Shown: positions 43,556 through 55,328 of the stretch, piece by piece | How positions within the stretch are numbered: position 1 is the first letter of the stretch | Layout of the letters: each line of letters starts with the position of its first letter | DNA from: Oscillospiraceae bacterium | Lineage (GTDB): Bacteria > Bacillota > Clostridia > Oscillospirales > Acutalibacteraceae | Assembly (NCBI GenBank): GCA_902790325.1 | Contig: CADARP010000001.1 | Span: 248,001 to 312,000 of the forward strand | Direction of reading: 5' to 3' | DNA length: 64,000 nt | The notes under the pieces: generated by a model | The model's input: only the letters and a program-made list of their open reading frames with translations | What the model was told of the DNA's origin: nothing | Database searches by the model: none | Translations under genes and position numbers: made by a program

Positions 43556-44101
43556 TTACAGAAGCGCTTCGTCGTATACGGCACGGCTGCCGCCGACAAA
43601 TTTCGGACGCGTGCGCGCACCGATCAGGATCGCGTCGCCGATCTTACGCACATGCAGCTTGAGCGGAACGGCAACCGGCTTTAAATGCATACCGATCAGC
43701 GTACCGCCGATATCCAGTCCGGCGTCTGCCTGAATGGACTCGAGCGCAACAGGCGCCTTGAAATGACGGTATGCCGCCGTAGCAAATGAACCGCCAGCCT
43801 TCGGCTGCGGAAGAACGTTGACGATCGGTGCGTTCGGCAGCGCCTCGCGTTCGATGATCACAGCGCGGTTCAAATGCTCACAGCACTGTGCGGCAATATA
43901 GATGCCTTTCGGGGAAAAGACAGAATCCAGCGCTTCAAAAATCGCTTCGGCAGCTTCCGGGTTGGATGCGGTACCGATACGGCCGCCGGTCACTTCGCTC
44001 GAAGAACAGCCGATGATCACAATACTGCCTTTCTTAAGATTGGTAAGCGACAGAAGCTCTTCGGCCGCCTGCCGCGTTTGTTGTGCTATGGTTTCAAACA
44101 T
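43556..44101 (-). CDS. UPF0340 (TIGR01440/YwlG-like) protein
   Basis: 181 residues matching the YwlG/TIGR01440 family: IVIIGCSSSEVTGGRIGTASNPEAAEA, AAQCCEHLNRAVIIEREAL and AGLDIGGTLIGMHLKPVAVP. Function is not known in the family. ATG 44101 has AAGGAGC upstream. It is 15 bases from the end of lacZ. Confidence 0.92.
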   Translation of the reverse strand: MFETIAQQTRQAAEELLSLTNLKKGSIVIIGCSSSEVTGGRIGTASNPEAAEAIFEALDSVFSPKGIYIAAQCCEHLNRAVIIEREALPNAPIVNVLPQPKAGGSFATAAYRHFKAPVALESIQADAGLDIGGTLIGMHLKPVAVPLKLHVRKIGDAILIGARTRPKFVGGSRAVYDEALL

Positions 44102-44116
44102 GGGATAAGGGCTCCT

Positions 44117-47221
<3,105 letters not shown>

Positions 47222-47225
47222 CTAT

Positions 47226-47254
47226 ATTATATCTTCTTTTCCAGAGAATAGCAA
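47226..47254 (-). promoter_or_regulatory. Promoter of the lacZ-type gene
   Basis: Minus strand TTGCTA (47254-47249), 17-base spacer, TATAAT (47231-47226), 23 bases before the start codon. No clear operator dyad was found. Confidence 0.7.
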
Positions 47255-47287
47255 GGGGTAAATCGAATAATATTAAAATATATATTA

Positions 47288-47316
47288 TTGATATTTTCAA
47301 ATAAATATGCTATAAT
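47288..47316 (+). promoter_or_regulatory. Promoter of copA
   Basis: TTGATA (47288-47293), 17-base spacer, TATAAT (47311-47316). The region is AT-rich with no convincing CsoR or CopY operator. Confidence 0.75.
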
Positions 47317-47349
47317 CACCAAAGATCAAAAATCGACGCGGGAGGGTAT

Positions 47350-49782
47350 ATGAAACAGTTTACCGTGACGGGCATGAGCTGCGCGGCATGCAGCGCGCGC
47401 GTCGAGAAGGCAGTCTCCGCATTGACGGATGTGACAGAGTGTAACGTAAATCTGCTGACCGGCAGCATGCAGGTTCAGGGCGACGCCTCGGCCGAATCGA
47501 TCATCGCAGCAGTAGAAAAAGCCGGCTACGGCGCGTCGGAGCAGGGATCACACAAACCTGCTTCCGCTCAGGAAACCGCCAATGACAGCGATCCGTCCCT
47601 TCCGTGGAAGCGGCGATTGATCCCGTCTGTCTGCGTTCTGGCGATTCTCATGTACGTGTCCATGGGTCACATGCTCTGGAATCTCCCGCTGCCGCCGTTT
47701 TTCGACGGCAACCATACGGCAATGGGACTATTGCAGCTTCTGCTCAGCTCCGCAGTCCTGCTCATCAACCGTCATTTCTTTGTCAGCGGTTTTAAAGCAA
47801 TAATCCATCGCGCGCCGAATATGGATACGTTGGTCGCGCTCGGCGCCGCGACCTCTTATGTTTATTCCGTTGTCCTGCTCTTCATCCAAACGGTTACGCC
47901 GCGGATGCTCGACTATTATTTCGAGACTGCCGCCATGATCGTTACGCTGATTACGGTCGGCAAACTCCTTGAGGCGAAGTCCAAAGGACGCACAACAGAC
48001 GCGCTGCGCAGTCTCATGCAGCTCAAGCCGCAGACAGCAACCGTTCTGCGCGACGGAGAAGAGATTACCGTACCCATAGAAGACGTACGCAAAGGGGATC
48101 TGTTTGCTGTTCGTCCGGGTGAGCGCATCCCGGTCGACGGGGTCGTTCGCGCGGGTGAAAGCGCGCTGGATGAATCCGCGCTGACGGGCGAAAGCATTCC
48201 GGTCGACAAGGCGGAAGGCGACAGCGTATTTGCCGCGACCGTCAACACATCGGGCTATCTTCAGTGCGAAGCTACACGCGTCGGCGAAGACACAACGCTC
48301 TCGCAAATCATCCGCATGGTACATGACGCTTCAGCCGGCAAAGCGCCGATTGCGCGCATCGCAGATAAGGTTGCCGGCGTTTTTGTGCCGATCGTACTGG
48401 GTATCGCAGTCGTCACGGTTGCGGTCTGGCTGCTGTGCGGCAAAGAGATCGGCTATGCGCTCGCGCGCGGCATCTCAGTGCTGGTCATTAGCTGTCCCTG
48501 CGCGCTGGGCCTTGCGACGCCCGTGGCGATCATGGTCGGCAGCGGCGTCGGCGCAAAACAGGGCACGCTGTTCAAAACAGCGGCTGCGCTCGAGCAAACC
48601 GGCAAGATACGCTGTGTCGCGCTCGATAAGACAGGTACGCTTACCGAAGGCAAACCGCGCGTAACGGACGTTCTGCCGGAGCCGGGCGTCACAGAAAAAG
48701 AATTGCTGACTTACGCTGCAGCGCTCGAGCAAAAGAGCGAACACCCATTGTCCAAAGCGATCCTGGAAGCTGCGGCACTGGCCGACATCACACCGCCGCA
48801 GACAGAGGATTTCTCCGTTCTTGCGGGCAGCGGTTTGCGCGCTGTTCTGAACGGCAAACCGCTTGTGGGCGGCAGTGCGAAATATTTGGAACACACACTG
48901 ACTCCGACACAGCAGAAGCTGACAGAGGAAGGCAAAACGCCGTTGTTCTTCCAATATGACGACAAACTGCTCGGCTGTATTGCCGTTGCGGACACGCTGC
49001 GCAGCGACAGCATCAAGGCGGTCGGATCGCTGCATGAATTGGGCGTGCGCGTCGTCATGCTCACGGGCGACAACGAACGTACAGCAGCCGCCATCGCCGC
49101 AAAGATCGGCGTCGATGAAGTGAAGGCACAGCTATTGCCGAGCGATAAGCAGTCGGCGATCCGCGAGCTGCAAAAGGAAAGCGCAGTCGCAATGGTCGGC
49201 GACGGCATCAACGATGCGCCCGCGCTCACGGCGGCTGACGTCGGCATCGCAGTCGGCGCCGGTACGGACGTCGCGGTCGATGCGGCGGATGTGGTGCTGA
49301 TTGAGGACGGGATGCGGCATGTACCCGACGCAATACGTCTCAGCCGCGCCGTCCTGCGCAATATTCACGAAAACCTCTTCTGGGCGTTTTTCTATAATGC
49401 GCTGTGTATACCGTTAGCGGCCGGCGTTTTTGTGCCGCTGTTCGGATGGGAGCTGAACCCGATGATCGGCGCGGCAGCTATGAGCCTGTCGAGCTTCTGC
49501 GTCGTGACAAACGCGTTGCGGCTGAACCGATTCAAGTCAAATAACAAAACTGCGATAAAGCCAAAGGAGACAAAGCAAATGAAACAGACACTGAAGATCG
49601 AGGGCATGATGTGCCCGCACTGCGAGATGCATGTGACCAAGGCGCTCGAAGCGCTGCCCCAGGTTACCGAAGCGCATGCGAGCCACGAGGCCGGAGAGGC
49701 CGTTGTGACACTGAATGCGGAGATTTCGCAAGAAGCACTTGCCGCAGCCGTCGAAGCGGCGGGCTATAAAGTGATCCGATAA
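47350..49782 (+). CDS. copA: Copper-translocating P-type ATPase with a fused C-terminal CopZ-like domain
   Basis: 810 residues. N-terminal HMA domain with [14 protein letters not shown], eight membrane helices, TGES, the metal-binding [24 protein letters not shown] and [10 protein letters not shown]. After the last helix a short polar linker leads to a second HMA domain (residues about 744-810) with [11 protein letters not shown]. Such a C-terminal HMA is unusual; it looks like CopA fused to the chaperone CopZ. An in-frame ATG at 49579 with its own ribosome site precedes this domain. Exports Cu(I). Confidence 0.95.
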   Translation: MKQFTVTGMSCAACSARVEKAVSALTDVTECNVNLLTGSMQVQGDASAESIIAAVEKAGYGASEQGSHKPASAQETANDSDPSLPWKRRLIPSVCVLAILMYVSMGHMLWNLPLPPFFDGNHTAMGLLQLLLSSAVLLINRHFFVSGFKAIIHRAPNMDTLVALGAATSYVYSVVLLFIQTVTPRMLDYYFETAAMIVTLITVGKLLEAKSKGRTTDALRSLMQLKPQTATVLRDGEEITVPIEDVRKGDLFAVRPGERIPVDGVVRAGESALDESALTGESIPVDKAEGDSVFAATVNTSGYLQCEATRVGEDTTLSQIIRMVHDASAGKAPIARIADKVAGVFVPIVLGIAVVTVAVWLLCGKEIGYALARGISVLVISCPCALGLATPVAIMVGSGVGAKQGTLFKTAAALEQTGKIRCVALDKTGTLTEGKPRVTDVLPEPGVTEKELLTYAAALEQKSEHPLSKAILEAAALADITPPQTEDFSVLAGSGLRAVLNGKPLVGGSAKYLEHTLTPTQQKLTEEGKTPLFFQYDDKLLGCIAVADTLRSDSIKAVGSLHELGVRVVMLTGDNERTAAAIAAKIGVDEVKAQLLPSDKQSAIRELQKESAVAMVGDGINDAPALTAADVGIAVGAGTDVAVDAADVVLIEDGMRHVPDAIRLSRAVLRNIHENLFWAFFYNALCIPLAAGVFVPLFGWELNPMIGAAAMSLSSFCVVTNALRLNRFKSNNKTAIKPKETKQMKQTLKIEGMMCPHCEMHVTKALEALPQVTEAHASHEAGEAVVTLNAEISQEALAAAVEAAGYKVIR
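49579..49782 (+). CDS. Possible free CopZ-like chaperone from an internal start of copA
   Basis: ATG at 49579 is in frame with copA and preceded by AAAGGAGA at 49563-49570, a spacing of nine from GGAG. It would give a 67-residue single HMA protein (GMMCPHC at residues about 10-16) identical to the C-terminal end of CopA. Inference from sequence; the same DNA is also read as part of copA. It may instead be a relic of a former separate copZ gene whose stop codon upstream was lost. Confidence 0.45.
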   Translation: MKQTLKIEGMMCPHCEMHVTKALEALPQVTEAHASHEAGEAVVTLNAEISQEALAAAVEAAGYKVIR

Positions 49783-49800
49783 AGAAAGAAGGCAATAAGA

Positions 49801-50916
49801 ATGACAAAAATCGATATTTTTTCCGGGTTTCTGGGCGCAGGCAAAACGACGCTCATCAAGCGCCTGATCGCCGACAGCTATAAAGGCGAGAAGCTCGTTC
49901 TCATCGAAAACGAGTTCGGCGAGATCGGCATCGACGGCGGTTTCATGCAGGACGCCGGCATCGAAGTTACCGAGATGAATTCCGGATGCATCTGCTGCAG
50001 TCTCGTCGGCGATTTCGGCGAAGCGCTGCGCAAGGTACTGGCCACGTATGCGCCCGACCGGATTCTGATCGAACCCTCGGGTGTCGGCAAGTTGTCCGAC
50101 GTCATCAAAGCGGTACAGGGGATCGGCAGCGAAGAAATTGCACTCAACGCGTTTACGACAGTCGTCGACGCAGGCAAATGCAAAATGTACATGAAAAACT
50201 TCGGCGAGTTCTTCAACGATCAAGTCGAGCACGCCGGCACGATCATCATGAGTCACGCCGACGTCGTCAAGCCGGATAAGCTTGAGACAGCCGTTGCGCT
50301 CGTGCGCGAAAAGAATCCGACCGCCGTCATCGTGACCACGCCGATCACAGAGCTTTCGGGCGAAGCGCTGCTGGACGCCATCGAGCGCAAAGATACCCTC
50401 AACGCTGCAATCGAGCATCTGATGGAGGAGCAGGAACACGAGCATCACCATCATCACGACCATGACCATGAACATGACCATGAGCACCATCATGAACACG
50501 AACATGACCATGAACACGAACATGACCACCATCATGACCATGACCATGAGCATGAGCATGACCACGAACACCATCACCACGAGCACGGCGAAGACTGCAC
50601 CTGCGGGTGCCATGATCACGACCACCACCATCATCACGCTGACGAAGTGTTCACGAGCTGGGGCAGGGAATCGACCAAATCGTTCACAAAGGACGAATTG
50701 GAAACCGTTCTTTCGCAGCTGGAAGACGAAAAGCTGTACGGCAGAATCCTGCGTGCAAAAGGCATCGTGCCCGCTGCGGACGGCAGTTGGATCCACTTCG
50801 ACTACATTCCCGGCGAGGCCGACGTGCGTACCGGCTCCGCAGGCGTGATCGGCAGACTCTGCGTTATCGGAGCAGAACTGCATGAGGAAGCACTCGGCAC
50901 GCTATTCGGCGTATGA
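49801..50916 (+). CDS. G3E (CobW/ZNG1-like) GTPase with a long His-rich tract
   Basis: 371 residues. P-loop GFLGAGKTT (9-17), the metal-site CxCC motif GCICC (63-67), IEPSGVGK switch and the usual C-terminal CobW_C domain (about 285-371). Between them residues about 210-280 hold some 38 His alternating with Asp and Glu, plus a CTCGC cluster; this is a metal reservoir of the type seen in HypB and some COG0523 zinc chaperones. Likely metal delivery under zinc limitation or nickel/cobalt handling. It follows copA by 18 bases. Confidence 0.9.
   Translation: MTKIDIFSGFLGAGKTTLIKRLIADSYKGEKLVLIENEFGEIGIDGGFMQDAGIEVTEMNSGCICCSLVGDFGEALRKVLATYAPDRILIEPSGVGKLSDVIKAVQGIGSEEIALNAFTTVVDAGKCKMYMKNFGEFFNDQVEHAGTIIMSHADVVKPDKLETAVALVREKNPTAVIVTTPITELSGEALLDAIERKDTLNAAIEHLMEEQEHEHHHHHDHDHEHDHEHHHEHEHDHEHEHDHHHDHDHEHEHDHEHHHHEHGEDCTCGCHDHDHHHHHADEVFTSWGRESTKSFTKDELETVLSQLEDEKLYGRILRAKGIVPAADGSWIHFDYIPGEADVRTGSAGVIGRLCVIGAELHEEALGTLFGV
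50434..50640 (+). repeat. CAT/CAC-GAC/GAA hexamer-like coding repeat
   Basis: Codons for His alternate with codons for Asp and Glu, giving short imperfect repeats such as CATGACCATGAA. It codes the His-rich tract of the GTPase and is prone to length change. Confidence 0.85.
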
Positions 50917-50927
50917 GGAAATCAGCC

Positions 50928-51872
50928 ATGAAAGAAATACCTGTCTATTTGTTCACCGGCTTTCTCGAAAGCGGAAAAACAACATTCATCCAGGACACAT
51001 TGCAGGACAAACGGTTCAACTCCGGCGAAAAGACACTTTTGCTCGTGTGCGAGGAAGGCGAGCAGGAGTACGAACCGGAGGAATTTTCCGGCCGCAACGT
51101 AACGATCCAAACATTGGACGGTGCGGAAGATCTGACCGAGGAAAACCTCGACCGCTGGGCGAACGAAAGTCATTGCGAGCGTGTCATCATCGAATACAAC
51201 GGCATGTGGCTGATCCAGACTCTGTATGACGCGATGCCGCGCGGATGGCTGCCGTATCAGAACATGCTGTTTTTCGACGGCAGATCGTTTCTCAACTACA
51301 ACGCGAACATGCGTTCTCTTGTCGTGGATAAGCTGCAGGATTGCGAGCTGTGTGTGTTCAACCGTCTGCCGGACGACGCCGATACCATGGAACTGCATAA
51401 GATCGTGCGCGGCGTCAGTCGTCGGACGGATATCATTTACGAATATCATGACGGCAAGGTCGTACCGGACGAGATGGAAGATCCGCTGCCGTTCGATATC
51501 GACGCGCCCGTGATCGAAGTTGCGGACGAAGACTATGCGCTGTTTTACCGGGATCTGACCGAAGAGCCGCGCAAATACGTCGGAAAAACCGTGCGAACCA
51601 AGGTTCAGGCCGTGACGGACAAACGGTTTCCGGACGGTCACTGCGCGATGGGACGGCACATCATGACGTGTTGTGTCGAGGACATCACGTACTGTCCGCT
51701 GGTGTCAAAGATCGCGGACGGTATGCAGATCGACAATACCGGATGGTATATCATTACGGCGAAGATCGACCTGCGGTTCTCACGAATGTACGGCAAAAAA
51801 GGTCCGGTCTTTTTACTGCAAAGCGCAGAAAAAGCCGAACCGCCGACACAAAAGGTCGCTACATTTTATTGA
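50928..51872 (+). CDS. Second G3E-type GTPase with a C-terminal OB-like domain
   Basis: 314 residues. P-loop GFLESGKTT near residues 10-18 and a shortened CobW-like GTPase domain lacking the CxCC motif, followed by a C-terminal beta-rich domain (about 180-314, with MGRHIMTCCVEDITYCPLV) similar to DUF1980/TIGR03943 permease partners. ATG 50928 follows GAGGAAA; an ATG at 50913 overlaps the preceding stop and is an alternative. Probable metal chaperone that works with the upstream GTPase. Confidence 0.82.
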   Translation: MKEIPVYLFTGFLESGKTTFIQDTLQDKRFNSGEKTLLLVCEEGEQEYEPEEFSGRNVTIQTLDGAEDLTEENLDRWANESHCERVIIEYNGMWLIQTLYDAMPRGWLPYQNMLFFDGRSFLNYNANMRSLVVDKLQDCELCVFNRLPDDADTMELHKIVRGVSRRTDIIYEYHDGKVVPDEMEDPLPFDIDAPVIEVADEDYALFYRDLTEEPRKYVGKTVRTKVQAVTDKRFPDGHCAMGRHIMTCCVEDITYCPLVSKIADGMQIDNTGWYIITAKIDLRFSRMYGKKGPVFLLQSAEKAEPPTQKVATFY

Positions 51873-51879
51873 TACAAAA

Positions 51880-51909
51880 GGGGCTGCCGTTTCACACGGA
51901 TCAGCCCCT
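51880..51909. terminator. Bidirectional terminator between the GTPase and mrp genes
   Basis: Stem AGGGGCTG / CAGCCCCT with a 14-base loop between convergent genes that end at 51872 and 51915. T-rich sequence follows on the plus strand and A-rich (T on minus) precedes. Confidence 0.7.
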
Positions 51910-51914
51910 GTCTA

Positions 51915-52727
51915 TTATTCTTTTGTCAGGAAATCGACAGCCTGTGCAATCTCCGGCATCTGTACGGATTCAACGTCCCCATGGTCGATCATGCCGGCAG
52001 CGGACGGCCGGATCGGCAGCTTTCCGAGCAGCGGCACGCCGAGATCGAGCGCGACTTTTTCGATACTGCTCTCGCCGAATACGGAGATTTTCTTACCGCA
52101 GTCGGGACACTCGATGTAGCTCATGTTCTCGATGACACCGAGCACGGGGATATTCATGAGATTCGCCATGTTGTACGCCTTGCGCACGATCATGTTGACC
52201 AGATCCTGCGGCGTCGTGACAATCACAATGCCGTCGACAGGCAAACTCTGGAACACCGTCAGCGGTACGTCTCCGGTTCCGGGCGGCATATCGACAAACA
52301 TGAAATCCACGTCGTCCCACGCGACCTCCTGCCAAAACTGCTGGATGACGCCGGAGATCACGGGTCCGCGCCATACGACAGGCTGATCCTCTTTCTCGAG
52401 CAGCAAATTAACGGACATGATTTTGATCCCGGTCTGCGAGACAGCGGGCAGCAGACCGCGTTCGTCGCCTACGGCATGCTCAAACAATCCGAACGAACGC
52501 GGGATCGACGGACCTGTCACATCCGCGTCGAGGATCGCCGTTTCAAAACCTCTTGCGCGCGTTTCCGACGCGAGCAGGGAAGTGACCAGCGATTTGCCGA
52601 CGCCGCCTTTGCCGCTGACGACGCCGATCACTTTTTTGACATTGCTGAACGGACCTTGCGCCAGGCGCAGATCCTGTTTTTCGCATTTGGATGAACATTC
52701 GGAACAGTTTCCGTTACATGAAGACAT
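51915..52727 (-). CDS. Mrp/NBP35-type iron-sulfur carrier ATPase
   Basis: 270 residues. Cys-rich N-terminus (CNGNCSECSSKC), deviant Walker A GKGGVGKS at about 40-47, DADVTGPS, DMPPGTGD and ENMSYIECPDCGKK with the CxxC pair that binds the bridging [4Fe-4S] cluster. Helps assemble or deliver iron-sulfur clusters. It lies six bases after the membrane acyltransferase gene on the same strand. Confidence 0.92.
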   Translation of the reverse strand: MSSCNGNCSECSSKCEKQDLRLAQGPFSNVKKVIGVVSGKGGVGKSLVTSLLASETRARGFETAILDADVTGPSIPRSFGLFEHAVGDERGLLPAVSQTGIKIMSVNLLLEKEDQPVVWRGPVISGVIQQFWQEVAWDDVDFMFVDMPPGTGDVPLTVFQSLPVDGIVIVTTPQDLVNMIVRKAYNMANLMNIPVLGVIENMSYIECPDCGKKISVFGESSIEKVALDLGVPLLGKLPIRPSAAGMIDHGDVESVQMPEIAQAVDFLTKE

Positions 52728-52733
52728 TTTTTA

Positions 52734-53459
52734 TCAAATCCTTTCAATCAGTTGAATGATCAGCAATAGAGCCGGAACGTGCAGCAGGTAGATCCACAGC
52801 GAGTACCGTCCGCACCACGAAAACAGATGCGTGTGCACGCGGTAAAACCGCTCCGGAACGTCGCGCGATCGGATCACGCGTCCGCAAAACGTACCGAGCA
52901 GAAAGACGAACAAATGCGGGAACAGCGGAAAAAAGTCCGCCGAGAAAAACGCGTCGTTACAAAAGCCCAAAGGAAACAGATACGGCGTTGTCACATACAC
53001 GCGCGGAACGAAAACAGCCGAAACCGCATAGAGTATTATACAAGCTCCGGCACCGAAAAGCACGGGCACGCGATCGAGCGCTTTTCGCAAAAAAGCATAC
53101 AGCAGCATACTCACGGAAAGCAGATGGAGAATCCCGAACCGGTCCTGAAACGCGGCATAGCCGTTTCGCGGCAGGAGCAGAATCGTGACGGCAGACAGCA
53201 CAAGGGCGACTGCCAGAAGCAGCGCTCCGCGGCGCGCCACAGACCGGGAAAACTGCGTACAGATCCCGCTGATGAGAATGAACGCGGACGCAAATACAAT
53301 CTCGGCCGGCTCAAAAAGCCGGAACAATCGCGTGCAGAAATCGAGCTGCAGCTGCGTACCCAGCAGATAAAACGCATGGTAAAACACCATGCAGTAAATA
53401 CAAACGCCGCGTATCTCATCAAGCAGGGCGATGCGTCTCGACGCGCTTACACCTGCCAC
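52734..53459 (-). CDS. Membrane acyltransferase-like protein (DUF1624/HGSNAT-like)
   Basis: About 241 residues with six or seven hydrophobic segments. The N-terminal RRIALLDEIRGVCIYCMVFYH is the conserved opening of DUF1624/HGSNAT-type membrane acetyltransferases. The start is uncertain: no ATG precedes the motif closely; GTG 53459 overlaps the trpS end by 13 bases and is the best candidate, while ATG 53537 would lie deep inside trpS. Cotranscribed with trpS. Substrate unknown. Confidence 0.7.
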   Translation of the reverse strand: MAGVSASRRIALLDEIRGVCIYCMVFYHAFYLLGTQLQLDFCTRLFRLFEPAEIVFASAFILISGICTQFSRSVARRGALLLAVALVLSAVTILLLPRNGYAAFQDRFGILHLLSVSMLLYAFLRKALDRVPVLFGAGACIILYAVSAVFVPRVYVTTPYLFPLGFCNDAFFSADFFPLFPHLFVFLLGTFCGRVIRSRDVPERFYRVHTHLFSWCGRYSLWIYLLHVPALLLIIQLIERI

Positions 53460-54454
53460 AGGCCGACTTTCTTCTGTACCTTGCGCAGCGTTTTCTGTGA
53501 AACGTACAGCGCTTTTTCCGCACCCTGCTTGGCACATTCGCCGATATACGCCTTATCCGAAATAATACGGTTGTATTCCGCCTGAAGCGGACGCAGCTCC
53601 TCGACCACTGCCTCGGCAACGGCCGCCTTGAAATCTCCGTAGCCTTTGCCGGCGAAATCGGATTCGATCTGTTCGTAAGAAAGGCCGGTACAGCAGGAAT
53701 AGATCGTCATCAGGTTGTTGATGCCGTCCTTGCCCTCAGCATAGCGCACAGACGCTTCGGAATCCGTGACGGCGCTCTTGAACTTCTTGACGATAACATC
53801 CGGCGTATCAAGTACGGAGACAGACGCCTTCGGATTCGTATCGGACTTGGACATTTTGGCGGTCGGATCCTGCAGCGACATGATCTTTGCGCCCTTCGTG
53901 CCGATGAACGGTTCGGGGATCGTGAAGGTATCGCCGTAGATGCCGTTGAATCGCTCCGCGATATTGCGGGCAAGCTCGAGATGCTGCTTCTGATCCGCGC
54001 CGACCGGAACAAAATCAGACTGATAGATCAGAATATCCGCAGCCATCAATACCGGATAATCGAACAAACCGACATTCACATTGTCCGCGTGTTTGCGGGA
54101 TTTATCCTTGAACTGCGTCATGCGGGACGCTTCGCCGAACTGCGTATAGCAGTTGAGCAGCCAGCTCAGCTCCGCATGCGTGTGCGCATGGCTCTGAACA
54201 AAGACGATGTTATTCATCGGATCGAGATCAAGCGCAAGCAGCATTGCAAGCATCTGCCGCGTCTGGCTGCGCAAAAGCGACGGCTCGATACGCACAGTCA
54301 GCGCATGCAGATCGGCCACGCCGAAGATGCAGTCATAATCACGCGACATCGTTTTCCAGTTTTTCAGCGCGCCCAGATAATTGCCCAGCGTCGGAATAGA
54401 TGTGGGCTGGATCAGACTGAGCACACGCTGTTTCTTTTCCTGCGTGTTTTCCAT
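53447..54454 (-). CDS. trpS: Tryptophanyl-tRNA synthetase
   Basis: 335 residues. Class I signatures: the HIGH-like QPTSIPTLGNYLGA (Thr in place of His, as in Bacillus TrpS) and AKMSKSD. Also VGADQKQHLELAR and GTKGAKIMSLQDP. AAGGATG precedes ATG 54454. No T-box leader was found in the 90-base upstream region. Promoter at 54496-54524. Confidence 0.96.
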   Translation of the reverse strand: MENTQEKKQRVLSLIQPTSIPTLGNYLGALKNWKTMSRDYDCIFGVADLHALTVRIEPSLLRSQTRQMLAMLLALDLDPMNNIVFVQSHAHTHAELSWLLNCYTQFGEASRMTQFKDKSRKHADNVNVGLFDYPVLMAADILIYQSDFVPVGADQKQHLELARNIAERFNGIYGDTFTIPEPFIGTKGAKIMSLQDPTAKMSKSDTNPKASVSVLDTPDVIVKKFKSAVTDSEASVRYAEGKDGINNLMTIYSCCTGLSYEQIESDFAGKGYGDFKAAVAEAVVEELRPLQAEYNRIISDKAYIGECAKQGAEKALYVSQKTLRKVQKKVGLWQV

Positions 54455-54495
54455 CGGAATACATCCTTTCAAATAACGAATTGTGAAACGTACAT

Positions 54496-54524
54496 AGTAT
54501 ACCACAGGAAAACAGAATTGTAAA
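54496..54524 (-). promoter_or_regulatory. trpS promoter (divergent pair with HAD phosphatase)
   Basis: Minus strand TTTACA (54524-54519), 17-base spacer, TATACT (54501-54496). Its -35 hexamer overlaps that of the plus-strand promoter at 54518-54546. Confidence 0.72.
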
Positions 54525-54546
54525 TTATAATTTTTTATGCTATGAT
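54518..54546 (+). promoter_or_regulatory. Promoter of the HAD phosphatase gene
   Basis: TTGTAA (54518-54523), 17-base spacer, TATGAT (54541-54546). The -35 box occupies the same bases as the trpS -35 box. Confidence 0.6.
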
Positions 54547-54568
54547 AATTTTCAGGGAGGCGATCACA

Positions 54569-55225
54569 ATGCGGTATCAAACCGTAGTTTTTGATTTTGA
54601 CGGCACAGTCGCCGATACGGCGCAGGGGATCTTTGAGAGCGTGCAGTATGCACTGAAAAAGCTGGAATTGCCGCCTGCGTCCGAGCAGACGCTGCGATGC
54701 TTTATCGGTCCGCCGCTGCCGTACAGTTTCCGCCAATTCATCGGTCTGTCGGATGAAACGGCAGAACAGGCCGTCCGCTTCTATCGCGAAAACTACAGCG
54801 AGCAGGGGAAGTATAAACTGCGCTTTTATGACGGAATACCGGAATTGATGCTGTCACTGCGCAGAGCGGGCGTGCACACTTGTCTTGCCAGCGCAAAACC
54901 TGATCGGTTTATCCAAGAGATTCTCAAACACTTCGGTGCGCAAAGCTGGTTCGACTGCGCGCTGGGTATGCCCATGCAGGAGCAGAGCGCGGACAAGAGC
55001 GGCATCATCCTCGACGTCATGAACCGCGCCGGCGCAGTCGAAAAGGATCGTGTACTGATGGTCGGCGACACAAAATACGACATGATCGGTGCAAAAGAAC
55101 TCGGCGTCGACGCACTCGGCGTGCTTTATGGCTACGGTTCCGCGGAAGAATTGACTTCTTCCGGCGCGGACTACATCGTCCGAACGCCGCAGGAAATCGC
55201 GACGATCGTCGGAATCGACAAGTGA
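54569..55225 (+). CDS. HAD family phosphatase (phosphoglycolate phosphatase-like)
   Basis: 218 residues. HAD motifs: FDFDGTVADT (8-17) with the nucleophile Asp10 and Asp12, SAKPDRF (motif II/III region) and MVGDTKYDMIGAKE (motif IV). A helical cap between motifs I and II places it in subfamily I with Gph/PpaX. AGGGAGG precedes ATG 54569; substrate not determined. Confidence 0.88.
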   Translation: MRYQTVVFDFDGTVADTAQGIFESVQYALKKLELPPASEQTLRCFIGPPLPYSFRQFIGLSDETAEQAVRFYRENYSEQGKYKLRFYDGIPELMLSLRRAGVHTCLASAKPDRFIQEILKHFGAQSWFDCALGMPMQEQSADKSGIILDVMNRAGAVEKDRVLMVGDTKYDMIGAKELGVDALGVLYGYGSAEELTSSGADYIVRTPQEIATIVGIDK

Positions 55226-55250
55226 TCTCGCTTTACAAGTCTCGTTGCAT

Positions 55251-55314
55251 GTAAAGCGTTTTGCTTAACACTGTAAAGCGATTTTCTTTACGCTATAAAG
55301 TTTTTCTACTTTAC
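55251..55314 (+). repeat. Three tandem 22-base near-palindromes upstream of the TetM-like gene
   Basis: Units begin at 55251, 55273 and 55295. Each has GTAAAG (ATAAAG in the third), a 7-8 base middle, and CTTTAC (CTTAAC in the first). The 22-base period equals about two helical turns, so bound dimers would line up on one DNA face. A single CTTTAC half is also at 55231. Likely operator sites controlling the GTPase gene that starts at 55329; a weak -10 (TATAAA at 55294) lies inside the third unit. Confidence 0.75.
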
Positions 55315-55328
55315 ACGCGAGGTTGAAA

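Noticed and set aside
50434-50640. Short repeats that could suggest a CRISPR or satellite array
   Set aside because: They are in frame within the GTPase gene, encode alternating His and acidic residues, and have no unique spacers.
54455-54568. T-box riboswitch before trpS
   Set aside because: The leader is about 40 bases, far too short, and lacks a specifier stem or the T-box sequence.
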